A stretch of DNA of 6,196 bases from Pseudomonadota bacterium (GCA_021780975.1 JAJXXS010000023.1:1-6196); one strand, 5' to 3'. Counted from the stretch's first letter, positions 1 through 6,000 are shown. Notes: generated by a model from the letters alone, not told the origin. Made by a program: numbers and translations.

Positions 1-69
1 GGCCCATGCCGGGGTAGTGGCGACGCCCAGCAACAAGAGCAGGGAAGCAGCAAGAGCTTTTCTTTTCAT
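1..69 (-). CDS. N-terminus of an exported protein (partial, signal peptide only)
   Basis: Only the first 23 codons are inside the window. The ATG is read on the minus strand at 69-67, with a strong Shine-Dalgarno AGGAGAG at 80-74. The peptide has a basic start (MKRK), a run of Leu/Ala as hydrophobic core, and ends PAWA, a good AxA-type signal peptidase I site. This is a classic Sec signal peptide, so the product is probably periplasmic or secreted. Nothing of the mature protein is visible, so no function can be given. It lies downstream of the nuclease gene on the same strand but 105 nt away, with a hairpin in between, so it may have its own promoter. A possible -10 (TAGGAT, minus strand, 117-112) has no convincing -35. 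Confidence 0.75.
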   Translation of the reverse strand, partial: MKRKALAASLLLLLGVATTPAWA

Positions 70-141
70 GGCACTCTCCTTGAGTCTAAGCAGCGCGGGG
101 AAGCTTCACCCATCCTAAACAAATTGAGGGGCCGGCGCGGG

Positions 142-162
142 AAAAGTTCTGTCCGGGGACAG
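142..162 (-). terminator. Weak intrinsic terminator candidate after the nuclease gene
   Basis: On the minus strand, 12 nt past the nuclease stop, CTGTC (162-158) can pair with GACAG (153-149) across a four-base loop. AACTTTT follows. The stem is short and the T run is only four bases, so termination would be partial at best. Confidence 0.4.
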
Positions 163-174
163 TGCCCTTCTGCT

Positions 175-2832
175 TCAGGTCCAGTGATCCTTGCGGCAGA
201 GGCCGCGCATGTCGCAGTGGGCGCATACGCGGTCGACGCCGTTGGCGGGCATGCCGCAACCTTCCGCCAGCCGGGAAAAGACCGCGCTCAGACGTTCGCC
301 GTGGCCTTTCGCCAGGGTGGCCAGGTCTTCCTCGGGCAGGGCATATTCGCGGATGGGAATGTCCTCAAGCCCGACATAGGCAGCCTGGCGCACGCGGCCG
401 GCGTCGGCCAGCAGGGTGTAGAGGGCGAGCTGAACGTCTTCCTGCGGCGCCGCCACCTTGTCGCGCAAGGTCTGCGCGCCCTGGGTCTTGTAGTCGAGCA
501 CGGCGAGCGCGTGACCGCTAGCGTCCAGGCGGTCGAGGCGTCCGGCGAGCTTGAGGTCGGCGGCCAGCATCAACTCGCGCGCGGTCTCGCCGCCCGCGTA
601 GCGCCAGCCTTGCGCCTCGCGCTCCTTCTGCCAGCCTATCCAGGCGGGAATGCGTGCGCGCCAGCGCGCCAGCCATGCGCGCCCCAGATAGTGGGCCTGC
701 AGGGCGTGGGCAAAGATCTTTTGCGTCTCCTCCTCCAGGGCCGCGATGAGGGTGGCGTCCGGTGTTTCTCCCAACACGGGAAAGCGCGCCTGGAAGGACT
801 GCAGGATGCGGTGCACGTACTCGCCGTAGTCGCGCTTTTCCAGTTCCGCGCTGATCTCGTCCAGGGGGGCCAGGCCTAGCACGCCCTGGGCGAAATACCG
901 GTACGGGCAGTCCAACAGGCTTTGCGCTCCGCTCGGACTGATCTGGCGCGGCAGGCGGGCGGGCGGGACTGTCGGCGCCGGGGCGGCCATCGCCAGCGGA
1001 TCCGCTGGCGCGGCGCGCTCATCGAGCAGGTGGGCCATCGCGCGCAACTGGTCGCTCAGCAGCGAGATACCCCATGCCTCTAGGTGCAGACTCTCCAGGC
1101 GTTCCATCCATGGGCTTGTGGCCTGATCCTCGCCTGCCGCGGAACGTGTCTGCCAGGTAACGGTGATGGCCGCGTCGCTGGCGAGCAGGGCCGTAAGCTG
1201 GGCTTGCTGCAGTGCTGCTTCGGCTTCCCAGGTGGGCAACAGCAGGTTGCGGCGCACGCGCTGGTTGAAGAAGGGGCTGATCCTGCCCGGCGCAGGCAGC
1301 CGCGCGGCGCTGGCGCCGAGGATGAGAACGGCCTCGAAAGGACGGGCAACGGCACCGGCGAGGTGGGTGAAGACCACGGGGCTGACGATGGCGTGATCGA
1401 TGAAACTTTCCTCTTCCAGGTTGGCGGCAAGGCCGCCACGCCATTCCGCGTAGCTGTAGCGCGAGGTGTCCGGCGCCCAGTCGCGCTCCAGGCGCGCGAG
1501 CCATTGCAGCCATTGGGCGCCGGCTGCATCGCTTTCCAGCGCGCTGTGGGTGCCGAGGCGGACCAGGCTGTCCTTGAGGCCGGCAATCCAGCGCGCCGCC
1601 GTGCGCGGACGCAGGGGGGCGAGGGCGGCGGCGGCGCCGGCAATGCGCGACAGCAGGGCAGCTGCCGCCGGGTCGGCGCCGGTTTCCCGCAGGCGGTTTT
1701 GCAGTTGCGCAAGGTTGTCGGCGGGGCCGAATCGGCGCAGGTTTAACTCCAGGGCGGCGAGGCCTGTGCGGCGCGTGGACAGTTCCATGTCTGCCAGCAC
1801 GAAGGGAGAGTTGAGCAAATCGAGCAGCTGCTGGTGGCGGAAATTTCCCCCCAGCGCGTCCAGCCACGCCGCGACCGCGGCGCTGGCGGCGGTGGTCGCG
1901 AGCTTCCAGCCGGTTTCATCCGCCACCAGGATGTGCGCGCGTTCCAGCAGGGCGCGTAGGCGCCGCGCCGCCAGCCTGTCCTGTGCCACCAAGGCGATGG
2001 CACGGCGGCCTTGCGCAAGCCAGAGGCGCACCTGGGCGCTGGCGGCGCGTGCCTCGTCCTCCAGGCCTTGCGCCGCGAAGAAGCTGAGGCGGCCTGCCAG
2101 CGGGCTGGCGGGAAGCTGGCTGGCGGCCGCCTGGGCGCGGGCCTTGAGGTCAGGGTTGTCTGCCCAGGCCAAAGACAGCAGGCGCCGCACCGGGGTGTCC
2201 GGCCATTCCAGACGATGCACGGCCTGGCGTTCCGCATAGCGCGCGAGAAAGGCCTCCGCAGCGGCGCCGTGCAGGGTGTCTGGAAGAACGTACAGCGGGC
2301 CCTCGGCATGCTCCGCAAGCCACGCCAGGCCGGCAAGGTAGTGCGCCGCCGGGCTGCGCGTTTCTTCCAGCGCCTGCCACAGGCTTTGCACCAGGCGCGC
2401 TTCAAATTCGAGCGTGGGGCTCGGAGGGGTGGCATAGGCGGCGGCCAGCGCGGCGTGCAGACCTGCGGTCTCGCGTGGCAGGGCCACGCGGTGGAGGGTG
2501 AGTTCCTCGTGCAGTTCCAGCAGCTCGCCGCACACCGCCCAGAGCGCACCGGGGTCGAACCAGGCGCGGTGCTGCAAGGCGCGATAGAGATGGGCGCGGC
2601 GCAGGCTGGTGGGCGCGGCGTTGCCTGCCACGGGGGTGTGCTGCACCCAGAGGGCGAGCGGCAGCATGCGCGGCGCCGCCAGGGCCGGGACCGCAGCGAG
2701 GCGGGCGAGCGCCTGGGCCAGCGCCGCCGCCGCGCCATGATGAGGAACCAGCACGGTCACGGCGGACAAATCCGGCAGGCGCCGACTCTCGACAGTCAGC
2801 ACCTGGCGCGCCCAGGATTCGAAAGGATCCAC
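175..2832 (-). CDS. AddB-like PD-(D/E)XK nuclease with Fe-S cysteines (probable DNA repair protein)
   Basis: The product is 885 aa, the size of the 'probable DNA repair protein' family related to AddB. The C-terminal third is a RecB-type nuclease. It begins at ISPSGAQSLLDCPYRYF (Cys642), then has H674 in GEYVH, the GRLDRLD motif (764-770, D767), LDYKT (779-783, D780 and K782) and the QLALY motif at 801-805. Three cysteines at the C-terminus (C870, C873, C879; CxxCx5C), with C642, match the four-Cys [4Fe-4S] staple of AddB. The first 630 residues are Ala/Leu-rich and helicase-like in layout, but I see no Walker A motif near the N-terminus, so ATP hydrolysis is unlikely. AddB-type proteins process DNA double-strand ends with a UvrD-like AddA partner; none is in this window. 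The start is GTG, weakly preceded by GGA; the next Met is about residue 56. The gene begins 28 nt after fdxA, which suggests co-transcription. Confidence 0.88.
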   Translation of the reverse strand: MDPFESWARQVLTVESRRLPDLSAVTVLVPHHGAAAALAQALARLAAVPALAAPRMLPLALWVQHTPVAGNAAPTSLRRAHLYRALQHRAWFDPGALWAVCGELLELHEELTLHRVALPRETAGLHAALAAAYATPPSPTLEFEARLVQSLWQALEETRSPAAHYLAGLAWLAEHAEGPLYVLPDTLHGAAAEAFLARYAERQAVHRLEWPDTPVRRLLSLAWADNPDLKARAQAAASQLPASPLAGRLSFFAAQGLEDEARAASAQVRLWLAQGRRAIALVAQDRLAARRLRALLERAHILVADETGWKLATTAASAAVAAWLDALGGNFRHQQLLDLLNSPFVLADMELSTRRTGLAALELNLRRFGPADNLAQLQNRLRETGADPAAAALLSRIAGAAAALAPLRPRTAARWIAGLKDSLVRLGTHSALESDAAGAQWLQWLARLERDWAPDTSRYSYAEWRGGLAANLEEESFIDHAIVSPVVFTHLAGAVARPFEAVLILGASAARLPAPGRISPFFNQRVRRNLLLPTWEAEAALQQAQLTALLASDAAITVTWQTRSAAGEDQATSPWMERLESLHLEAWGISLLSDQLRAMAHLLDERAAPADPLAMAAPAPTVPPARLPRQISPSGAQSLLDCPYRYFAQGVLGLAPLDEISAELEKRDYGEYVHRILQSFQARFPVLGETPDATLIAALEEETQKIFAHALQAHYLGRAWLARWRARIPAWIGWQKEREAQGWRYAGGETARELMLAADLKLAGRLDRLDASGHALAVLDYKTQGAQTLRDKVAAPQEDVQLALYTLLADAGRVRQAAYVGLEDIPIREYALPEEDLATLAKGHGERLSAVFSRLAEGCGMPANGVDRVCAHCDMRGLCRKDHWT

Positions 2833-2860
2833 GCTATCCGGGTGCGCGGCAGGATCGAGG

Positions 2861-3184
2861 TTATTTTTCCAGCAAGTGACGTTTGTCCTTCACTTTTGCC
2901 CACTCGTCCGCGTCGGCGGGGGCGTCCTTGCTTTCCAGCAGCGGCTTCCAGACGCGCGCCAGTTCCGCGTTCAGGGCGATGAATGCGCGCTGGTTTTCCG
3001 GCACGTCATCCTCGGCGTAGATCGCCTCCACCGGGCACTCCGCCACGCACAGGGTGCAGTCTATGCATTCGTCCGGGTCGATGGCGAGAAAATTGGGGCC
3101 CTCGCGGAAACAGTCCACGGGGCAAACATCCACGCAATCTGTGTATTTGCACTTGATGCAGCTTTCAGTGACGACGTAGGTCAT
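2861..3184 (-). CDS. fdxA: Seven-iron ferredoxin FdxA (3Fe-4S/4Fe-4S)
   Basis: This is a 107-aa electron carrier of the Azotobacter ferredoxin I / FdxA family, cytoplasmic. The cysteine pattern agrees with that family position by position, shifted by one for the initiator Met. C9, C17 and C50 should hold the [3Fe-4S] cluster; C21, C40, C43 and C46 should hold the [4Fe-4S] cluster; C12 and C25 are the usual extra cysteines. The second motif reads CIDCTLCVAECP. The acidic C-terminal tail (after about residue 56) is also typical. I chose the ATG at 3184, giving MTYVVTESC as in the family; an upstream in-frame Met at 3277 would add 31 unrelated residues. The Shine-Dalgarno is weak (AGGG, 3196-3193) and could fold into a small AGGG-CTC-CCCT hairpin. 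The nuclease gene follows after 28 nt. The physiological partner of this ferredoxin cannot be told from sequence. Confidence 0.95.
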   Translation of the reverse strand: MTYVVTESCIKCKYTDCVDVCPVDCFREGPNFLAIDPDECIDCTLCVAECPVEAIYAEDDVPENQRAFIALNAELARVWKPLLESKDAPADADEWAKVKDKRHLLEK

Positions 3185-3216
3185 AAGGGGAGCCCTGGCT
3201 AGGTGGAAACGAAAAA

Positions 3217-3245
3217 ATTGTAGCAGGGCGAAGATGCATTGGGAC
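3217..3245 (-). promoter_or_regulatory. Possible fdxA promoter
   Basis: On the minus strand TACAAT (3222-3217) is a good -10 hexamer, about 33 nt upstream of the fdxA start. The matching -35 position (GTCCCA, 3245-3240, spacer 17) agrees with TTGACA at only three of six bases. The call rests mainly on the -10 and its location. Confidence 0.4.
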
Positions 3246-3259
3246 GCGCGCGGCGCGAC

Positions 3260-3287
3260 TTGACAGCCCCGCCTCACCGGCTAGCTT
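3260..3287 (+). promoter_or_regulatory. Possible promoter for the host-attachment-family gene
   Basis: A perfect TTGACA (3260-3265) is followed after 16 nt by TAGCTT (3282-3287), a poor -10, or by TTTAAA further on. A start near 3294 would fall inside the stem-loop described next. The -35 is convincing; the -10 is not. Confidence 0.4.
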
Positions 3288-3289
3288 TA

Positions 3290-3319
3290 AAAACGAGAGG
3301 ACACCTCAGTCCTCGTTTT
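3290..3319 (+). promoter_or_regulatory. Bulged stem-loop directly upstream of the ribosome binding site
   Basis: AAAACGAG (3290-3297) pairs exactly with CTCGTTTT (3312-3319). Inside, GAC (3300-3302) pairs with GTC (3309-3311), leaving a two-base AG bulge and an ACCTCA loop. The structure is therefore an 11-bp stem that ends one base before the Shine-Dalgarno AGGGGGT (3321-3327) of the next gene. It may be an RNA structure affecting translation or a DNA operator overlapping the promoter. No downstream T run makes it a terminator for a known transcript. Confidence 0.5.
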
Positions 3320-3330
3320 CAGGGGGTAGC

Positions 3331-3771
3331 ATGGCAACGACGTGGATACTTGTCGCTAACGCGGGGCTCGCCAAACTGTATGCAAATCATGGCGTCAACA
3401 AGGGCGTGGCCCTCATCGGCCAGCACGAGCACCCGGAGAGCCGCGGCAAGGGCATCGATCTGGTGAGCGACCGCCCGGGCAGCAATCAGGGGCACGGCAA
3501 CGAGCATGGCTCCTTTGTCCCCGCCACTTCACCCAAGGAGAACGCCGCGGATCACTTCGCGTTGGAACTGGGCAGATTGCTCGAGGACGGCCGCGTCAAG
3601 AATCATTATGAGCGTTTGATCCTGGTGGCCTCCAGTCCCTTCATCGGGCGCCTTAAGGGGCACCTTTCGGACGGCGTGAGGAAACTCATCACCGGCAGCG
3701 TAGACAAGGACTACACCAGCGTAAGCGAGCGGGAACTGGTCGAGTTGCTTGCCAATTGCGCCTATCTCTAA
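3331..3771 (+). CDS. Host-attachment family protein (PF10116-like)
   Basis: The product is a 146-aa soluble protein. It begins MATTWILVANAGLAKLY, the beta-strand start typical of the family named 'protein required for attachment to host cells' after an Agrobacterium gene. The middle is polar and Gly/His-rich (about residues 48-62). The second half has the family-like segment YERLILVASSPFIGRLKGHLS, followed by GSVDKDYTS and a leucine-rich end. No signal peptide or membrane segment is seen, so a direct adhesive role is doubtful. The family has been linked by fold to archaeo-eukaryotic release-factor domains, which I cite from memory and cannot test here. The start is well supported by AGGGGGT three bases upstream of ATG. 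It stands alone, divergent from fdxA. The name is a family label; the cellular function in free-living bacteria is unknown. Confidence 0.8.
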   Translation: MATTWILVANAGLAKLYANHGVNKGVALIGQHEHPESRGKGIDLVSDRPGSNQGHGNEHGSFVPATSPKENAADHFALELGRLLEDGRVKNHYERLILVASSPFIGRLKGHLSDGVRKLITGSVDKDYTSVSERELVELLANCAYL

Positions 3772-3967
3772 GTGTTGTCCTGGGTCGGGAATTCGTTGTG
3801 GAAAATGGGCGAATATCGCCGCCATGCTTTGTCACGGTGCTCGCGAGGTGTGCCCTTGCTGCGCGCGGCTTCGCGTCTGACAGCGATATCGCCATTTTTC
3901 GATGGCAGTCCAGCCGTCCTGGAAATATTCCACGAACCCCCAACTCAGGACGCTGCCGTTCAACCCA

Positions 3968-3996
3968 TTGACGCCGTTATCCGGCTTACTTAGCAT
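3968..3996 (+). promoter_or_regulatory. Probable sigma-70 promoter for trxA
   Basis: TTGACG (3968-3973, five of six consensus bases) and TAGCAT (3991-3996, four of six) are separated by exactly 17 nt. Transcription would start near 4003, giving a leader of about 140 nt before trxA. This is the best promoter-like pair in the gap. Confidence 0.5.
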
Positions 3997-4077
3997 AAGG
4001 GGCGATTTTCCGAAAAACCAGGCATCTTGCCGGCATATTCTGGATTCCCCCCCGCCTTTCCAGCCACCGTTGCCCGA

Positions 4078-4091
4078 CGGCTTTCAGGCCG
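4078..4091 (+). repeat. Small hairpin with TTTCAG loop in the trxA leader
   Basis: CGGC (4078-4081) pairs with GCCG (4088-4091) around the loop TTTCAG. The nine bases GCTTTCAGG recur at 5835-5843 and 6016-6024, both also intergenic. Confidence 0.4.
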
Positions 4092-4142
4092 GGTGGTGCC
4101 TTTTCCCCTATCAGCCTTTTGCCTATTACAGCGAGGTTCAGT

Positions 4143-4469
4143 ATGAGCGAGTACATTCATTACGTTTCCGACACCAGTTTCGAACAGGAGGTCCTGCAGT
4201 CCGATCTGCCGGTCCTGGTGGACTACTGGGCGGACTGGTGCGGGCCGTGCAAGATGATTTCGCCGGTGCTGGACGAAGTGGCGCGCGAGTACAACGGCAA
4301 GCTCAAGGTGTGCAAGCTCAACATCGACGAAAACCAGCAGACGCCTCCCAAGTATGGGATTCGCGGCATACCGACGCTGATGATCTTCAAGAATGGCAAT
4401 GTCGAGGCGACCAAGGTCGGAGCCTTGTCAAAATCCCAGCTGACCGCCTTTGTTGACAGCAATATCTAA
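4143..4469 (+). CDS. trxA: Thioredoxin TrxA
   Basis: A 108-aa classical thioredoxin, a cytoplasmic protein disulfide reductase that passes electrons from thioredoxin reductase to enzymes such as ribonucleotide reductase. The active site is WCGPCK (W32, C33, C36). The cis-proline lies in GIRGIPT (P77), and the C-terminal KVGALSK segment is nearly the same as in E. coli. D27 matches the buried aspartate. The start at 4143 (MSEYIHYV) aligns with the family N-terminus and has GAGG six bases upstream; an in-frame ATG at 4119 would add eight residues and lacks support. A third cysteine, C57 (KVCKLNID), sits where E. coli has alanine. rho follows on the same strand after 97 nt, an arrangement common in proteobacteria. 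Confidence 0.97.
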   Translation: MSEYIHYVSDTSFEQEVLQSDLPVLVDYWADWCGPCKMISPVLDEVAREYNGKLKVCKLNIDENQQTPPKYGIRGIPTLMIFKNGNVEATKVGALSKSQLTAFVDSNI

Positions 4470-4494
4470 ACCCCGTTAATCTAGTTTTGCCCCT

Positions 4495-4514
4495 GCCGCC
4501 CTGTTCCGGGCGGC
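4495..4514 (+). terminator. Hairpin after trxA, no T tract
   Basis: GCCGCCC (4495-4501) and GGGCGGC (4508-4514) form a perfect 7-bp GC stem with the loop TGTTCC. It is followed by CCTTCTC, not a T run, so it is not a standard intrinsic terminator. It could protect the trxA 3' end or cause partial attenuation before rho. Confidence 0.45.
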
Positions 4515-4542
4515 CCTTCTCGGCACACTCCCATCTTTTCCT

Positions 4543-4556
4543 CCGCTTCACTGCGG
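4543..4556 (+). promoter_or_regulatory. Small hairpin just upstream of the rho start
   Basis: CCGC (4543-4546) can pair with GCGG (4553-4556) around TTCACT. The right arm is the only G-rich stretch near the rho ATG (10 nt upstream), so folding would hide the one candidate ribosome binding sequence. Confidence 0.3.
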
Positions 4557-4566
4557 CACTCCGTCC

Positions 4567-5826
4567 ATGCGACTTTCCGAAATCAAGCAATACCACGTGA
4601 CCCAGCTCGTGGATATGGCAACCGCCAACGGCATAGAAAACGCCAACCGTTTGCGCAAGCAGGAACTGATCTTTGCCCTGCTCAAGAATCACGCCAAGAA
4701 GGGCGAATCCATCTATGGCGGCGGGGCTCTGGAAGTGCTCTCCGACGGCTACGGCTTCCTGCGCTCGCCCGATACCTCCTACCTGGCCAACCCGGACGAC
4801 ATTTACGTCAGTCCGTCGCAGATACGCCGCTTCAACCTGCACACGGGCGACACCATCGAGGGCGAGATTCGCATCCCGCGCGACAACGAGCGCTACTTCG
4901 CCATTACCAAGCTGGACACGGTCAACGGCGAAACCCCGGAGGCCGCCAAGAACAAGATCCTGTTCGAAAACCTCACGCCGCTGCATCCGGACAAGCCGCT
5001 CAAGCTGGAGCGCGACATCCGCGCCGAGGAGAACATCACCGGCCGCATCATCGACATCGTCGCCCCCATCGGCAAAGGCTCCCGCGGTCTCATCGTTTCC
5101 TCGCCCAAATCCGGCAAGACCGTAATGCTGCAGCATATCGCCCATGCCATCACCGCCAACCATCCCGAGGCGGTGCTGATCGTGCTGCTCATCGACGAGC
5201 GCCCCGAGGAAGTGACGGAGATGAGCCGCACGGTGCGCGGCGAAGTGGTCGCTTCCACCTTCGACGAGCCGGCCAGCCGCCACGTGCAGGTCGCCGAAAT
5301 GGTGATCGAGAAAGCCAAGCGTCTGGTGGAGCACAAGAAGGACGTGGTGATCCTGCTGGATTCCATCACCCGCCTGGCGCGCGCCTACAACACCGTGCAG
5401 CCCGCTTCCGGCAAGGTGCTGACCGGCGGCGTGGACGCCAATGCCCTGCAGAAACCCAAGCGCTTTTTCGGCGCCGCGCGCAACGTGGAGGAAGGCGGCT
5501 CGCTGACCATCCTGGCAACCGCCCTCATCGATACCGGCTCGCGCATGGACGACGTGATCTACGAAGAGTTCAAGGGCACCGGCAACCTGGAAATCCACCT
5601 CGAACGGCGCATGGCGGAAAAGCGCCTTTACCCCGCCATCAACGTCAACCGCTCCGGCACCCGCCGCGAAGAGATGCTCATGCCGCACGACATCCTGCAG
5701 AAGGTGTGGGTGCTGCGCAAGCTGCTCTATCCCATGGATGACCTGGAAGCGATGGAATTTCTCCTCGACAAAGTCCGCGCGACGAAGAACAACGCGGAGT
5801 TTTTCGACTCCATGCGGCGCGGCTGA
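4567..5826 (+). CDS. rho: Transcription termination factor Rho
   Basis: The product is 419 aa, the same length as E. coli Rho, a hexameric RNA-dependent ATPase that ends transcription at rut sites. The N-terminal helical domain (1-47) leads into the cold-shock-like RNA-binding domain with GYGFLRS (61-67; Y62, F64, R66) and DIYVSPSQIRRF (78-89). The ATPase domain has the Walker A SPKSGKT (179-185; K184, T185), catalytic region with E211 and R212, Walker B VILLD (261-265; D265), the Q-loop VLTGGVD (284-290) and the R-loop region around GTGN (337-340). S266, R269 and G337, known as bicyclomycin contacts in E. coli, are kept. Walker A has Ser at 179 and 182 where E. coli has Pro and Ala. The ATG at 4567 gives the canonical MRLSEIKQ start. 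Part of its 3' end (5753-5800) is copied exactly downstream of the gene. Confidence 0.98.
   Translation: MRLSEIKQYHVTQLVDMATANGIENANRLRKQELIFALLKNHAKKGESIYGGGALEVLSDGYGFLRSPDTSYLANPDDIYVSPSQIRRFNLHTGDTIEGEIRIPRDNERYFAITKLDTVNGETPEAAKNKILFENLTPLHPDKPLKLERDIRAEENITGRIIDIVAPIGKGSRGLIVSSPKSGKTVMLQHIAHAITANHPEAVLIVLLIDERPEEVTEMSRTVRGEVVASTFDEPASRHVQVAEMVIEKAKRLVEHKKDVVILLDSITRLARAYNTVQPASGKVLTGGVDANALQKPKRFFGAARNVEEGGSLTILATALIDTGSRMDDVIYEEFKGTGNLEIHLERRMAEKRLYPAINVNRSGTRREEMLMPHDILQKVWVLRKLLYPMDDLEAMEFLLDKVRATKNNAEFFDSMRRG
5753..5800 (+). repeat. 48-bp direct repeat, copy 1 (inside the rho 3' end)
   Basis: This is the copy within coding sequence, covering codons for about residues 396-411 (EFLLDKVRATKNNAE). 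It is identical over all 48 bases to 5920-5967. Similarity extends four more bases to the left (GCG plus one mismatch, 5749-5752 against 5916-5919). Confidence 0.97.
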
Positions 5827-5865
5827 GCAAGGCCGCTTTCAGGTCGCGCCCGACGCCGGCTCGAT

Positions 5866-5881
5866 CCCCGCTGACGCGGGG
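5866..5881 (+). terminator. GC hairpin 40 nt after the rho stop
   Basis: CCCCGC (5866-5871) and GCGGGG (5876-5881) form a perfect 6-bp stem with a TGAC loop. CCCCTCTC follows instead of a T run, so it is a stable 3' structure or a weak terminator at most. Confidence 0.4.
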
Positions 5882-5919
5882 CCCCTCTCGCAGCGGCTTT
5901 CGGGCGCACCTTCCGGCGC

Positions 5920-5967
5920 TGGAATTTCTCCTCGACAAAGTCCGCGCGACGAAGAACAACGCGGAGT
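5920..5967 (+). repeat. 48-bp direct repeat, copy 2 (non-coding copy of rho tail)
   Basis: An exact copy of 5753-5800 placed 167 bp further on, 93 nt after the rho stop. It is in a different frame relative to rho because 167 is not a multiple of three, and no start codon or ribosome binding site precedes it. After the copy the sequence does not restore the rho ending, so it is not a functional gene end. Weak likeness to the first copy's flank (a GGCGCGG...CTG stretch, then GCCGCTTTCAGG) appears further downstream. Confidence 0.97.
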
Positions 5968-5983
5968 CCTGCTTTCCTGGCGC

Positions 5984-6000
5984 GGGGCTGCTGCCCCTTC
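5984..6000 (+). terminator. Candidate rho terminator
   Basis: GGGGC (5984-5988) pairs with GCCCC (5993-5997) around TGCT, followed by TTCTCTCC. The pyrimidine tail is only moderately T-rich. It lies between the convergent genes and would act on rho transcripts. Confidence 0.35.

Larger units (their letters stand above)
3772..4142 (+). other. 371-nt non-coding region upstream of trxA
   Basis: No reading frame here looks like a protein: the open frames are short, have no ribosome binding site and give compositionally odd peptides. It holds small palindromes: GGCGA-ATA-TCGCC (3808-3820), GCGATATCGC (3883-3892), GCCAT-TTTTCG-ATGGC (3891-3906) and TGGAA-ATA-TTCCA (3920-3932). The probable trxA promoter and a pyrimidine-rich leader (about 4045-4130) fill the rest. 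No obvious terminator follows the host-attachment gene, so some read-through into trxA is possible. Confidence 0.6.
4470..4566 (+). promoter_or_regulatory. C-rich leader between trxA and rho, candidate rut/autoregulatory region
   Basis: By hand count the 97 nt contain about 43 C and 18 G, with many YC dinucleotides, the composition expected of a Rho utilisation site. Two hairpins interrupt it (4495-4514 and 4543-4556). E. coli rho is known to be autoregulated by termination in its own leader; a similar role here is inference. No strong Shine-Dalgarno precedes the rho ATG, only GCGG at 4553-4556. Confidence 0.45.

Noticed and set aside
1084..1746. Plus- and minus-strand open frames inside the nuclease gene
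   Set aside because: All lie in alternate frames of a well-supported coding sequence and have Arg/Pro/Ala-rich, low-information translations.
2011..2982. 323-codon plus-strand open frame opposite the nuclease gene and fdxA
   Set aside because: Arg/Gly/Gln-rich translation without domain features, crossing two well-supported genes on the other strand.
3185..3277. N-terminal extension of the ferredoxin from an upstream Met
   Set aside because: The extra 31 residues do not belong to the family, and the ATG at 3184 gives the canonical N-terminus and cysteine spacing.
3772..3993. Short open frames in the gap before trxA as a small protein gene
   Set aside because: No ribosome binding site, no conserved motif, and an overlapping promoter-like sequence; composition is unlike the neighbouring genes.
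4387..5688. Long open frame (433 codons) antisense to trxA and rho
   Set aside because: It mirrors the rho coding frame; GC-rich codon bias opens the opposite strand. The peptide is rich in His, Gly, Val and Ala without known motifs.
5753..5967. Classical attL/attR pair of an integrated element
   Set aside because: Only 119 bp separate the copies, no integrase is present, and the sequence after copy 2 is not a displaced rho ending. It is kept only as one weak option in the repeat finding.
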